A stretch of DNA of 62,621 nt from Bacteroidota bacterium (GTDB lineage Bacteria > Bacteroidota > Bacteroidia > Chitinophagales > LD1), in assembly GCA_018267385.1 (NCBI GenBank), contig JAFDYN010000008.1, positions 1 through 62,621 of the forward strand, written 5' to 3'. Below the pieces are notes generated by a model that saw only the letters and a list, made by a program, of their open reading frames with translations, did not search any database and had not been told where the DNA came from. Within the stretch, counting starts at the first letter, position 1; each line of letters starts with the position of its first letter. Position numbers and translations under genes: made by a program. This document shows positions 35,449 through 43,699 of this stretch, piece after piece.

Positions 35449-35807
35449 AGCGATAGTTTGTGGCTACAATATCTGCAATATGCTGACATCACCAAGGGAT
35501 CAAGGGTTAAGTATCTGTGAAATGTAACGAACAACTCTCCTACCCGTCCGAACTGATATGAAACACGGATATTACCCTAAAAATCTATATGTGGTATGAT
35601 AGTTGCTGTCTGCTATAAAGGCAGACCACATAACGTAGAAAACGAGTTGGCACAAAAGCCAACCACGAAAACATTTTTATTTCGTTATCAATTATTTACA
35701 AACGATTTTACCGAATTGCAAATCCTGCATTTCCTCAAATTCGTTTATTGATTGTATGTTTGCTTTAGTGTACAAAATGACGGTGCGGAATACATGAATA
35801 TTACCTT
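35449..35807. other. 359-bp intergenic region with REP-like hairpin and -7 box
   Basis: GTTGGCACAAAAGCCAACCACG (35645-35666) forms a hairpin (GTTGGC with GCCAAC) related to the REP stems near 16 kb. An exact -7 box, TATGTTTG, lies at 35755-35762, 45 bp before the small ORF at 35808. A minus-strand frame at 35745-35969 lacks coding character. Confidence 0.55.
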
Positions 35808-35963
35808 ATGAACACCACTAACATTTTTCTTATAGCCGGCATGGGAGACACCCCCAGCTATATCATAGGAGTGATCGGTTTTATCATCGTGCTGGCGCTT
35901 TTCCTGCGCTTTGTACTTTTTGATAATACTCCAAAGGAGTACAAGCATAATCCTAACGACTGA
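35808..35963 (+). CDS. 51-residue single-pass membrane protein
   Basis: A short frame (MNTTNIFLIAGMGDTPSYII, then GVIGFIIVLALFLRFVLF, then DNTPKEYKHNPND). One strong hydrophobic helix (about 18-38) is followed by a polar, basic cytoplasmic-type tail, a normal layout for small membrane proteins. The exact TAnnTTTG box at 35755 supports expression. No family is recognised. Confidence 0.55.
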   Translation: MNTTNIFLIAGMGDTPSYIIGVIGFIIVLALFLRFVLFDNTPKEYKHNPND

Positions 35964-36086
35964 ATCCATTTCGGATATGTGATTTCCGATTTCGGTAGCA
36001 TAGCGCTCGGGCGTTAGCGTTTGTTATTCTTTTCCGGTTTCCCCCTTTTCAAAATTCATCTATCTTCCGCGCTCTAACTCACTAGC

Positions 36087-37139
36087 ATGATAGATGTGAC
36101 ACAGGCGCGGTTTCAGACGCTCAGCATACACTACGCCGGCAATAAGAACAACGGCGACCAGCTGATCCTCTCTACCCAGCCCATAGACCTGACAGACGAC
36201 TCGCTGCGAGACGACCTCCTGCAGTATTTTCTCATCCACTTTCGCAAGCCGGAGTACTACCGCTTTCATCATACAGAAGATGTAAAACTGAATACGGTCT
36301 ATCACCTCTGCGACAAAATATTCAGCGCAGAAGGAGATACACATGAACTGACACAGAGTATAGCCCGCTATCTTTATGACAAGTCCATCCACCCAAACAT
36401 CCGTGGCGGCGAGGTGTATGTGGCCCACTTTCGCAGCCTGATACTGGACGGCGACCTGATGGATGCCATCGGCATTTTCAAAACCGAATCGAAAAGCAAT
36501 TTCTTTAAGGTTTACAATGACGACGGTATCTTCTCAGTGGCTGAGGACATAGGCATCAGTGATGAGAAACTGGACAAGGGCTGCCTGATCTTTCACACGA
36601 AGAAGGCCGAAGGCTACCGCGTATCTATCATAGACAATACAAACAAGAGTGAAGAGGCACGCTACTGGCGTGATGACTTCCTGGGGCTGGCAGTGGCCAA
36701 TGACGACTACCACAAGACACAGAATATGCTCACGATGACCAAAAACTTCATCAAGGAGCAGATGCCTGAGGAGTTTGCCGTGGAGACCACAGAGCAGATA
36801 GCTATGCTCAATAAGAGCGTAGAGTTTTTCAAGAAGCATGAGCAGTTTGACTTCCAGGAGTTTGCCACCGAGGTGATGCAGGCACCTGCGGTGAAGGAGT
36901 CTTTTGAGAAGTACAAGCAGACATATGAGCAGGACACGCAGACGCGTGTGCATGATCAGTTTGACATATCAGATAGCGCAGTGAAAAAACAGCAGCGCAT
37001 CTTCAAAAGTGTACTGAAGCTGGACAAGAACTTTCACATCTACATCCACGGCGACCGCGAGCTGATAGAGAAAGGTTACGACCCGGAGCGCAATATGAAT
37101 TTCTATAAGGTCTACTTCCGCGACGAGACATCGGGGTAA
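36087..37139 (+). CDS. 37-kDa nucleoid-associated protein (NdpA/YejK family)
   Basis: 350 residues, matching the NA37 family over its length: an N-terminal region with LSTQPIDLTDDSLRDDLLQY, a middle beta region with FRSLILDGDLMDAIGIFKTE and GCLIFHTKKAEGYRVSIIDN, and the C-terminal FFKKHEQFDFQEFATEVM segment. YejK associates with the nucleoid in E. coli; its biochemical role is still unclear. In Bacteroidota the gene is also found near mobile or defence loci. It stands alone on the plus strand, followed by a palindromic element at 37166-37326. Confidence 0.85.
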   Translation: MIDVTQARFQTLSIHYAGNKNNGDQLILSTQPIDLTDDSLRDDLLQYFLIHFRKPEYYRFHHTEDVKLNTVYHLCDKIFSAEGDTHELTQSIARYLYDKSIHPNIRGGEVYVAHFRSLILDGDLMDAIGIFKTESKSNFFKVYNDDGIFSVAEDIGISDEKLDKGCLIFHTKKAEGYRVSIIDNTNKSEEARYWRDDFLGLAVANDDYHKTQNMLTMTKNFIKEQMPEEFAVETTEQIAMLNKSVEFFKKHEQFDFQEFATEVMQAPAVKESFEKYKQTYEQDTQTRVHDQFDISDSAVKKQQRIFKSVLKLDKNFHIYIHGDRELIEKGYDPERNMNFYKVYFRDETSG

Positions 37140-37165
37140 TAGCATTTATCGCCCCGCAAAGAGCA

Positions 37166-37326
37166 CGTCATTCCGAGAAAATTCCCATGAAAAATAAGCG
37201 TGATATTTTCGAAGGAATCCCAAACCACAAAAGGACCGGTGTAGCGCTTACCATCATTTGCGTATTCGGGGATTCCTTCAGTTTTATCGCGTCTATATTT
37301 ATATTTTGAAAAACTTCGGAATGACG
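37166..37326. repeat. 161-bp MITE-like element with 11-bp perfect terminal inverted repeats
   Basis: CGTCATTCCGA (37166-37176) is matched by TCGGAATGACG (37316-37326). A nested inner pair, AAGGAATCCC (37212-37221) and GGGATTCCTT (37269-37278), lies inside. The whole can fold into one long hairpin. The motif type is widespread in Bacteroidota intergenic regions. No ORF inside. Confidence 0.75.
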
Positions 37327-37370
37327 CCCTGAGGATTTTTTCAGGCACAGATTTTGGCATATCCCCACTT

Positions 37371-37628
37371 ATGAAAAGTAACATCATCACCCTGGACAAG
37401 GGCCAGAGCACCACACTGCAAACAGAAATCTTTAGCGAATTACACGTTTCACTCAAAGAAGGCCAACAAGACTACAGCCTGCAAGTAACGGGTGGAGGAG
37501 CCTCATATGAGGTCACGATAGACAACATAACTAAACCGGTAGATGTAAACCCTAAATCAGAAGTGACGCTCACCCTCACAAAAGGCGATCCCAATATTTC
37601 TTATGATTTCATAGTGTGGCTGAAGTAG
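37371..37628 (+). CDS. 85-residue beta-rich protein, unknown function
   Basis: A small soluble protein (MKSNIITLDKGQSTTLQTEI, then ELHVSLKEGQQDYSLQVTGG). The SITLxKGQS-type opening slightly resembles TerD-like domains, but the rest does not allow the assignment. A second, truncated copy of the 5' end lies inverted at 37609-37698 and overlaps this gene's 3' end. Confidence 0.55.
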   Translation: MKSNIITLDKGQSTTLQTEIFSELHVSLKEGQQDYSLQVTGGGASYEVTIDNITKPVDVNPKSEVTLTLTKGDPNISYDFIVWLK

Positions 37629-37698
37629 GTTGATCCAGATCTCCCGTCTTGACCTTCGTACTCTGGCCCTTGTCCAGGGTGATGCTGGTATTTTCCAT
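37609..37698 (-). pseudogene. Truncated inverted copy of the 37371 gene start
   Basis: On the minus strand the ATG at 37698 opens MENTSITLDKGQSTKVKTGD and stops after 29 residues. Its codons 6-13 share 24 identical bases (CATCACCCTGGACAAGGG and onward) with the start of the 85-residue gene at 37371, in inverted orientation. It overlaps the end of that gene. It is most likely a duplicated and decayed fragment; a functional 29-residue peptide is less likely. Confidence 0.5.
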
Positions 37699-37738
37699 AC
37701 ACCTCATCGGCAAAAAACTATATTGCCATATATTATGG

Positions 37739-38179
37739 CTACCTCCGTGCAACACGAGGTAGTGAAGGTGCCATAAGTATTTCTTTAGCAAATTGCTTTA
37801 AATAAAAAGCTGAGCGGACGGCACAGGTTTCAAGGCCGATCTCATCAGTGTAAGATTCCACATCTTCAGATGATACTCCTATAGCTTCCAGATACTCAAC
37901 CAGTCCATAATAACATGATTCGCAAACAGGTATTTTAAAATCTGGTTGTATTTCATAAATGATAGTGGAGAACAGCCTGTCTCTAAAATCATCACTCAAA
38001 ACAATCACAATACGTCCATTCGTATATACTATGCCGCGTATGAGCCACTGTGGGATTACTAAATCAGGAGACGTAGTTTCTTCAAAACCGTAAGATTCTC
38101 TCAGGAAATCAAAATGCCCCCGTAGCCATCCCTGCGGATAGAATCTGATCAGGTATTTTAGTTTTAATTTTCTGAGCAT
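37739..38179 (-). CDS. Hypothetical protein
   Basis: 146 residues, no signal peptide. It starts with a basic MLRKLKLKYLIRFYPQGWLR and contains beta-type segments (IVIVLSDDFRDRLFSTIIYE) and two close cysteines (VCESCYYGLVEYLEAIG) that could bind metal. No family is recognised. It lies 28 bp downstream of the exported protein gene at 38207-38899 on the same strand and could be co-transcribed. Confidence 0.55.
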   Translation of the reverse strand: MLRKLKLKYLIRFYPQGWLRGHFDFLRESYGFEETTSPDLVIPQWLIRGIVYTNGRIVIVLSDDFRDRLFSTIIYEIQPDFKIPVCESCYYGLVEYLEAIGVSSEDVESYTDEIGLETCAVRSAFYLKQFAKEILMAPSLPRVARR

Positions 38180-38206
38180 CTCATGTGATATATCAGCACA
38201 TCAGCT

Positions 38207-38899
38207 CTAAGGCTCTACCAGCAGCCTGCTGAAGCTCTCATAGTCGGTTTCAAAAAACTCTGTACCTAGCTTGTCACTGGTGATACAGGTCTCGGGCATG
38301 CGCAGGCGGGCTATATCGCGACCCTCATAGACCTGCGTTTTAGCATTAAAGCAGTAGTAGACCAGCGCTGTCTTTTTCTCCACCCGTTCAAATGCCGCCG
38401 CAACTTCTTTGAGCATGGCAGCCTCATCATAGGCATCGAGTATCTCGCCAGTCACGCGGCTGCGCAATGCATGTGCGCCGCCACGCTTGGTCAGCACTTC
38501 CTTGCGAAAGGTGACATACTCTGAGGAGTCTACTACCATAAACCTCGTAGCAGTATGCGAGATCCAGCCGACTTTGGTTTCCGGGTGCAGGTAGTGACCA
38601 TCCTGCCGGAAGTAGTACACCATGTAGTATTTGCGTGCACCGTAGCGCACTGAGGCAGACTGCAGCCAGGCGAAGTTTTGCGGAGTACCACCTATCAGGC
38701 CGCTGTCCGTGCGCTGTATCTCTTTATCACAGATCACATTGTCATTGGCTATGAGCTTATCTGTACTGCGGTTTTGCTTCCAGCCCGTGGCGTGGGTGAG
38801 CTGTTCAGACTTTTTTATGATGGTCACAGCGCCTTTGTCCTGCGCATGGCAGGCGGCAGAGAGTAGCAAGAGAGACAGGATGTAGTACAGTTTCTTCAC
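38207..38899 (-). CDS. Exported protein, unknown function
   Basis: About 230 residues from a GTG start at 38899 (VKKLYYILSLLLLSAACHAQ, a clear signal peptide). An in-frame ATG at 38950 would add 17 residues that spoil the signal. The mature part is alpha/beta (YYMVYYFRQDGHYLHPETKV, DSSEYVTFRKEVLTKRGGAH) and ends ETDYESFSRLLVEP. No family is recognised. The cysteine in the SAAC context could be lipidated. Confidence 0.6.
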   Translation of the reverse strand: MKKLYYILSLLLLSAACHAQDKGAVTIIKKSEQLTHATGWKQNRSTDKLIANDNVICDKEIQRTDSGLIGGTPQNFAWLQSASVRYGARKYYMVYYFRQDGHYLHPETKVGWISHTATRFMVVDSSEYVTFRKEVLTKRGGAHALRSRVTGEILDAYDEAAMLKEVAAAFERVEKKTALVYYCFNAKTQVYEGRDIARLRMPETCITSDKLGTEFFETDYESFSRLLVEP

Positions 38900-39062
38900 G
38901 ACAGCAATATGGTTTCGTATGAAAATAATGCATGCTGCCGAGGGCTGCAAGGACTTTCAGCAGCTTTCAGATAACCGCTTGATTTTATGTATACCTATTT
39001 ACAATCTTTAACGGGAAGCATACATATCTCGTCGTATCTTAGACATACTAAACCACCTTGCT

Positions 39063-39740
39063 ATGAAAAAGTCTCTACCTGTCGCTGCGCTTATAGTTTG
39101 CATGAGTTGCGCTTTTGTCTGGCAGGCTGCACCAAAGGAACAGAGTACTCCCGGTCCAAAGACATTTGGTGGTAAAGAAGATATGATCTGGCATATCGCT
39201 GGCAGCAGGCAGGCCGCGCGTAGTACTGAGGAGGTCCTGCTTCAGTCACCTGCACATGCATTGCCCTTTGTATTGGAAGATACGGATATGGAGCAGCCAC
39301 TGCATAAGACTATCACAGAGGAAGATGGGGCTATCTCAAGCAAGGTCTATGCGGAGCATGGCGCTTTTAGCCGCGAGCCGATGAGAAAGTATGAATTTGT
39401 AGCACATCTGAAATGCGCCGGCAAGGATCTCATCGTTTATCGCATGGCCACAAACTACAGTGATGATCCATACCCCAGGTACTACATGGTAGCGAGCATG
39501 GACAGTACGCATCGTATCAGAGATGTGGCTGACGTAGCAGAACTAGGCAGTCCGCTTTCACTCACTACCTGCAGTATCACGGCAGATGGCCTCATCACCT
39601 CCACAGAGTACAAGCAAGTCTGGCAAAACGATCCACTGAAAGCCGGCTACAAGGACAACAAGGTAATCGCGAAAAAACTCGTGCAGACTACCTACCGACG
39701 CGTTACATCAGATGGCAGGATAGGAAAAACCTACTACTAA
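39063..39740 (+). CDS. Exported protein, unknown function
   Basis: 225 residues with an N-terminal signal (MKKSLPVAALIVCMSCAFVW). The mature protein is rich in polar residues and beta segments (REPMRKYEFVAHLKCAGKDL, YPRYYMVASMDSTHRI, SITADGLITSTEYKQVWQND) and ends GRIGKTYY. No domain is recognised. It converges on aroA with 10 bp between stops. A near-consensus box TATCTTAG lies about 25 bp before the start. Confidence 0.6.
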   Translation: MKKSLPVAALIVCMSCAFVWQAAPKEQSTPGPKTFGGKEDMIWHIAGSRQAARSTEEVLLQSPAHALPFVLEDTDMEQPLHKTITEEDGAISSKVYAEHGAFSREPMRKYEFVAHLKCAGKDLIVYRMATNYSDDPYPRYYMVASMDSTHRIRDVADVAELGSPLSLTTCSITADGLITSTEYKQVWQNDPLKAGYKDNKVIAKKLVQTTYRRVTSDGRIGKTYY

Positions 39741-39750
39741 GCTAAACTAA

Positions 39751-40965
39751 CTACATCACAAAGCCCATCTTCTTCATCTCCTCCCAGAAGTTGGGATAAG
39801 ACTTTGCCACCACGTCTGCATCCTCTATCGTGATAGTGCCGAGCAGTGCCAGCGGCGCAAAGGCCATAGCCATGCGATGGTCATTATACGTGCGGATGGT
39901 CTGGTGCGACATAGCAAAGGTACCCTCCAGCATAAATACGCCTGGGGTATCCTCCAGCAGCCGTACATTAAATTTCTGCAGCTCACTCTGCAGGGCGGCT
40001 ATGCGGTCGGTCTCTTTGATCCGCAGCGAGTCCATACCCGTAAAGGTGGCCTTGATATTTTTGGCTGCACAGATCACGATGATGGTCTGCGCCAGGTCGG
40101 GATAGTTGGTAAAGTCAAAAGCCGCGCTGGTGGCCGCCTCTGTACAGTTCAGCGTCACACCGCTGCCTGTCTGCATGGTATTGACACCTATCAGGGCACC
40201 CCACTCCGCCATCTTTTTATCTCCCTGCGCGGCACCGAGCGTAAGGCCTCGCAGGTTTAGCTCGCAAGAGTCAGCGAGCGCCGCCACACCATACCAGTAG
40301 CTCGCAGCAGACCAGTCCATAGAGGCTATCATAGTGACAGGAGCAAAGCGCTGCCTGCCTATGCGGATGCACTGACTGCCCTCTATATAGGAGATACCGG
40401 CCTTGAGCAGTACATCCAGCGTCAGGTGTATATATGGCTGGGATACCAGCGGCGTGGTGAAGTATATCGTGAGCCCGTGAGGCAGCACAGGCGCTATCAT
40501 GAGCAGCGCCGTGATATACTGGCTGCTCACATTGCCGGCTATGTGTACTTCGCGTTTGGTCTGGGTGAGCGGCACCGGTATGATCTCCAGCGGCGGGTAG
40601 CCTTCCTGCCCCTTGTACTCTACTTTAAATCCTATCTCGCGCAGGGCATCTACCAGTATGCCGATAGGCCGCTCATGCATGCGGTCAGAGCCGGATATGA
40701 TCTTGTACTGGCTCGTGGCGCAGTAGTACGCCGTGAGAAAGCGCATGGCAGTGCCGGCATCGCCTATATTGATATTGAGTTCCTTTGAGGCGAGGCCTTC
40801 CTTCATCTTGACCGTATCGAGCGAGTCAGACAGGTTGTCAGCATGGAGCTCACCACCGGAGAGCGCCTGCAGTATCAGCAGCCTGTTGCTTTCACTTTTG
40901 GAGGTCGGTAGTTTGATCTCGCCGCGTAGCTTGCGGCGCGTGTGACTGATGGTCAGGTTAGGCAT
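39751..40965 (-). CDS. aroA: 3-phosphoshikimate 1-carboxyvinyltransferase (EPSP synthase)
   Basis: 404 residues. It joins phosphoenolpyruvate to shikimate 3-phosphate, the sixth step of the shikimate pathway. Motifs in order: KLPTSKSESNRLLIL (substrate lysine and arginine), GDAGTAMRFLTAY, RMHERPIGILVDAL, NVSSQYITALLM, FDFTNYPDLAQT, LRIKETDRIAALQ and YNDHRMAMAFAPLAL. All are intact. The family is usually about 420-440 residues, so this is a slightly short but complete member. aroB lies 16 bp upstream on the same strand, giving an aroB-aroA unit. Confidence 0.95.
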   Translation of the reverse strand: MPNLTISHTRRKLRGEIKLPTSKSESNRLLILQALSGGELHADNLSDSLDTVKMKEGLASKELNINIGDAGTAMRFLTAYYCATSQYKIISGSDRMHERPIGILVDALREIGFKVEYKGQEGYPPLEIIPVPLTQTKREVHIAGNVSSQYITALLMIAPVLPHGLTIYFTTPLVSQPYIHLTLDVLLKAGISYIEGSQCIRIGRQRFAPVTMIASMDWSAASYWYGVAALADSCELNLRGLTLGAAQGDKKMAEWGALIGVNTMQTGSGVTLNCTEAATSAAFDFTNYPDLAQTIIVICAAKNIKATFTGMDSLRIKETDRIAALQSELQKFNVRLLEDTPGVFMLEGTFAMSHQTIRTYNDHRMAMAFAPLALLGTITIEDADVVAKSYPNFWEEMKKMGFVM

Positions 40966-40981
40966 TCGTACGCACGTTTAT

Positions 40982-42019
40982 TTATGATATACCATTATTG
41001 TACCAAATGCAGGCCTCGCGCACCTGCTCCTCTCCCACTGCTACATCCACAGCATAGCTGCCTATACCGGTGATCAGTGCCATACGGCGTGTAGCGCCCG
41101 CATTTTTCTTGTCTTGCGCGGAGAGTGCGATGATAGCACTTATCTCCTCTGTGCTGAGCACCGGCAGGTCAAAATACCTGCGCAGCACTGTGAGCACACG
41201 GCCGGCATCCTCCTCAGGCAGTATATCCAGATGCTGTGCTGTCAGGGCCTCCACAGCCATACCTATGGCTACAGCCTCGCCATGCAGCAGTGGCGCATCA
41301 GTACTGAGGCGGTGGCTCTCCAGTGCGTGGCCTATCGTGTGGCCATAGTTTAGCGCCTTGCGTATGTTTTGCTCTTCAGGATCTGCCTCGGTAAAGTGCG
41401 ACTTGATCCGGACCGCCTTTTCTATCATTTCTAGATCATAGCTGGGTCTTTCACCCTGCTCCACTGCGTGGAAAGCCGCCGCATCAGCTATCAGGTAGTG
41501 CTTGATCACCTCTGCCATACCGGAGCGTAGCTGCCGCCCGTCCAGTGTAGTGAGAAAGGCAGGGCATATCAGCACTGCTACCGCCTCGCGGAAAAGGCCG
41601 ATCTGATTTTTATAATTGTCAAAGTCCACGCCTGTTTTGCCGCCTGCGCTGGCATCTACCATAGCGAGTAGTGTAGTAGGCACGTGCACGAAGTCTATAC
41701 CGCGCTTGTAGCAAGACGCTGCAAAGCCACCCATATCACAGATCACACCACCACCCAGGTTGATGAGCAGGGCGCGGCGGTCGGCATTCCTATGCGTGAG
41801 CGCAAACCAGATGATGTCGCAGCTTTGCAGAGTCTTGTGTGCCTCTCCGCTCCTGACCCTGATCACAAATGCATCGGTCAGCGCCTCATGCACCAGCGGC
41901 AGGCAGTGTGCTTCCGTATTTTCATCACAGAGGATGAAGGTAGCGCTATAGCCGGTACTCAGCTTTGCGAGCTGCTCCTGCAGCGTATTTATTTCAGAAT
42001 AATAACTGACGTTTGACAT
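40982..42019 (-). CDS. aroB: 3-dehydroquinate synthase
   Basis: About 345 residues from MSNVSYYSEINTL; the ATG ten codons upstream is less likely. It forms 3-dehydroquinate from DAHP using NAD and a divalent metal. Motifs: GGGVICDMGGFAASCYKRGI (NAD glycine loop), VPTTLLAMVDASAGGKTGVD, the metal ligand region LNYGHTIGHALE and HGEAVAIGMAVE. It is followed by aroA. A palindromic element (42033-42113) lies directly upstream. Confidence 0.95.
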   Translation of the reverse strand: MSNVSYYSEINTLQEQLAKLSTGYSATFILCDENTEAHCLPLVHEALTDAFVIRVRSGEAHKTLQSCDIIWFALTHRNADRRALLINLGGGVICDMGGFAASCYKRGIDFVHVPTTLLAMVDASAGGKTGVDFDNYKNQIGLFREAVAVLICPAFLTTLDGRQLRSGMAEVIKHYLIADAAAFHAVEQGERPSYDLEMIEKAVRIKSHFTEADPEEQNIRKALNYGHTIGHALESHRLSTDAPLLHGEAVAIGMAVEALTAQHLDILPEEDAGRVLTVLRRYFDLPVLSTEEISAIIALSAQDKKNAGATRRMALITGIGSYAVDVAVGEEQVREACIWYNNGIS

Positions 42020-42032
42020 AATAGTTGACCTT

Positions 42033-42113
42033 CCTAAATCCCTTTCCAAAGGGAGGACTTTAATAGAATTAAAAATTGACCATCGGCTGTCAAGTCCCCT
42101 CCGGGGATTTAGG
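42033..42113. repeat. Palindromic intergenic element (CCTAAATCCC family)
   Basis: CCTAAATCCC (42033-42042) pairs with GGGATTTAGG (42104-42113), and GGAGGACTT (42052-42060) pairs with AAGTCCCCTCC (42092-42102) with a small bulge. The type is common between Bacteroidota genes. It fills the gap between the aldehyde dehydrogenase and aroB and may act as terminator for the former. Confidence 0.7.
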
Positions 42114-42120
42114 GGCCGTG

Positions 42121-43473
42121 TTACTTCACATACACTGTCTTCACATTCACAAATTCATGCAGGCCAAACTCAGATAGCTCCCTGCCAAAGCCGCTACGCT
42201 TGACCCCACCGAAAGGCAGCCGCGCATCTGACTTTACGATATCATTGATGAAAACGTTTCCTGCCTCCAGATCTGGTATCAGTTGCTCTGCCGCGCCGGC
42301 ATCGGCAGTCCATACAGATGCACCGAGGCCATATGGCGATCGATTGGCCAAACTGACCGCCTCAGCGGTATCAGCAGCGCGCACCAGCGTCCACACCGGG
42401 CCAAATATCTCCTCCTCAAAGGCCACCATGCCGGGCTGCACACCCTCCAGAACTACCGGCGCTACAAAATTACCATTGCCGATGTGTATCGCTTCGTGAT
42501 AATGCGGCTTTGCACCCTGCGCAATGGTGTCTGCTATCTGCTTGCGCACCTTGTCTGCCAGGTCGGGGCGCGCCAGCGGCCCTATCTGCGTATCTTCATC
42601 CATTGGGTTGCCCACTTTGAGCGCCATCACTGCTGCTATCAGCTTTTTGCTAAAGGCCTCATACGCGCTGCCTACTGCTATGAAGCGCTTGGCGGCATTG
42701 CAGCTCTGGCCCGAGTTGATAGCGCGCGACTTGATCGCGCCGGCCACGGCCAGGTCCATATCGGCATCCGGCAGGATGACAAAGGGGTCATTGCCGCCCA
42801 GCTCTATCACGGCCTTCTTGATATGCTGGCCCGCCAGTGAGGCTATGATGCTGCCGGTAGCATCACTACCTGTGAAACTCACTCCTCGTACATCAGGATG
42901 CGCTATTACTTTGGCCGCGTCCTCATTGCTCAGGTAGTACTTCAGAAGGGTGCCGTGCGGCATGCCTGCCTCGGCAAATGCCTGCTCTATCGCCTCTGCG
43001 CAGCCGGATACCGAGGGTGCATGCTTCAGGATCGTGACATTGCCGGCCATGAGTGAGGGCACCGCAAAGCGGAACACCTGCCAGAAAGGAAAATTCCACG
43101 GCATGATGGAAAAGATAATACCCAGCGGCTCAAAGGCGATATAGCTCCTGGAGGCATTGGTCACGACCGGCTCCGGTGCCAGCATACGCGTTGCCCCGTC
43201 TATGTAGTAGTCAAATGCTGTCAGTACTTTATTGATCTCGTATAGGGACTCTTTATAGGGTTTTCCCATCTCCTGAGTGATGAGGCGGGCATAGCGCTCT
43301 TTATTGCGATCCAGCACATCAGCCAGGCGGCGCATATGCGCACCGCGCTCAGCTATGGTCAGGCGGCGCCATTTGTCAAAAGCATCACGGGAGATCGCAA
43401 GGTCTGGGAAACTATCAAGTGCAAAATCGCGGATCACGCGGCCCGTATACGGGTCCATGCTCTGGTACTTCAT
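42121..43473 (-). CDS. NAD(P)-dependent aldehyde dehydrogenase (succinate-semialdehyde type)
   Basis: 450 residues. It oxidises an aldehyde to an acid. Motifs: the PWNFPFWQVFRFAVPSLMAG cofactor region, LKHAPSVSG with the cofactor lysine, FTGSDATGS, the general base in IELGGNDPF, and the catalytic cysteine in NSGQSCNAAKRF. The overall pattern, including the SRAINSGQSC context and a KSDARLPFGGVKRSG end, matches the succinate-semialdehyde dehydrogenase group; the substrate is inferred. A complete promoter with TTG, 19 bp, TATTTTTG sits just upstream, giving a leaderless start at 43473. Confidence 0.9.
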   Translation of the reverse strand: MKYQSMDPYTGRVIRDFALDSFPDLAISRDAFDKWRRLTIAERGAHMRRLADVLDRNKERYARLITQEMGKPYKESLYEINKVLTAFDYYIDGATRMLAPEPVVTNASRSYIAFEPLGIIFSIMPWNFPFWQVFRFAVPSLMAGNVTILKHAPSVSGCAEAIEQAFAEAGMPHGTLLKYYLSNEDAAKVIAHPDVRGVSFTGSDATGSIIASLAGQHIKKAVIELGGNDPFVILPDADMDLAVAGAIKSRAINSGQSCNAAKRFIAVGSAYEAFSKKLIAAVMALKVGNPMDEDTQIGPLARPDLADKVRKQIADTIAQGAKPHYHEAIHIGNGNFVAPVVLEGVQPGMVAFEEEIFGPVWTLVRAADTAEAVSLANRSPYGLGASVWTADAGAAEQLIPDLEAGNVFINDIVKSDARLPFGGVKRSGFGRELSEFGLHEFVNVKTVYVK

Positions 43474-43477
43474 GCCT

Positions 43478-43507
43478 CAAAAATACCTAATCCCAAGCTT
43501 TCTGCCC
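43478..43507 (-). promoter_or_regulatory. Bacteroidota promoter for the aldehyde dehydrogenase
   Basis: On the minus strand a TTG (43505-43507) is followed after 19 bp by TATTTTTG (43478-43485), an exact -7 box. The box ends 4 nt before the ATG, so the message should be leaderless. Confidence 0.7.
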
Positions 43508-43654
43508 AATGTACGACCTATAGGCCCAAACATACGTATGACTAAAATCACGCGACCAAACGGATATTGATTTTCAATAAACAATCAATTAACAATGCAA
43601 CGTATGTCGGGATTTTAAGGTCAAATAAATGTTCAGATATAACTAAGTATTTGT

Positions 43655-43662
43655 TAGATTTG
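43655..43662 (+). promoter_or_regulatory. TAnnTTTG -7 box for the giant type B adhesin
   Basis: TAGATTTG is an exact -7 match, 37 nt upstream of the ATG at 43700, leaving a short leader. Confidence 0.5.
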
Positions 43663-43699
43663 AACGTAACCCTTTTCACATCAATAATCATCCGGTAAG

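Noticed and set aside
35745..35969. 74-residue minus-strand ORF
   Set aside because: It covers the plus-strand small membrane protein gene and a promoter box; its composition has no coding character.
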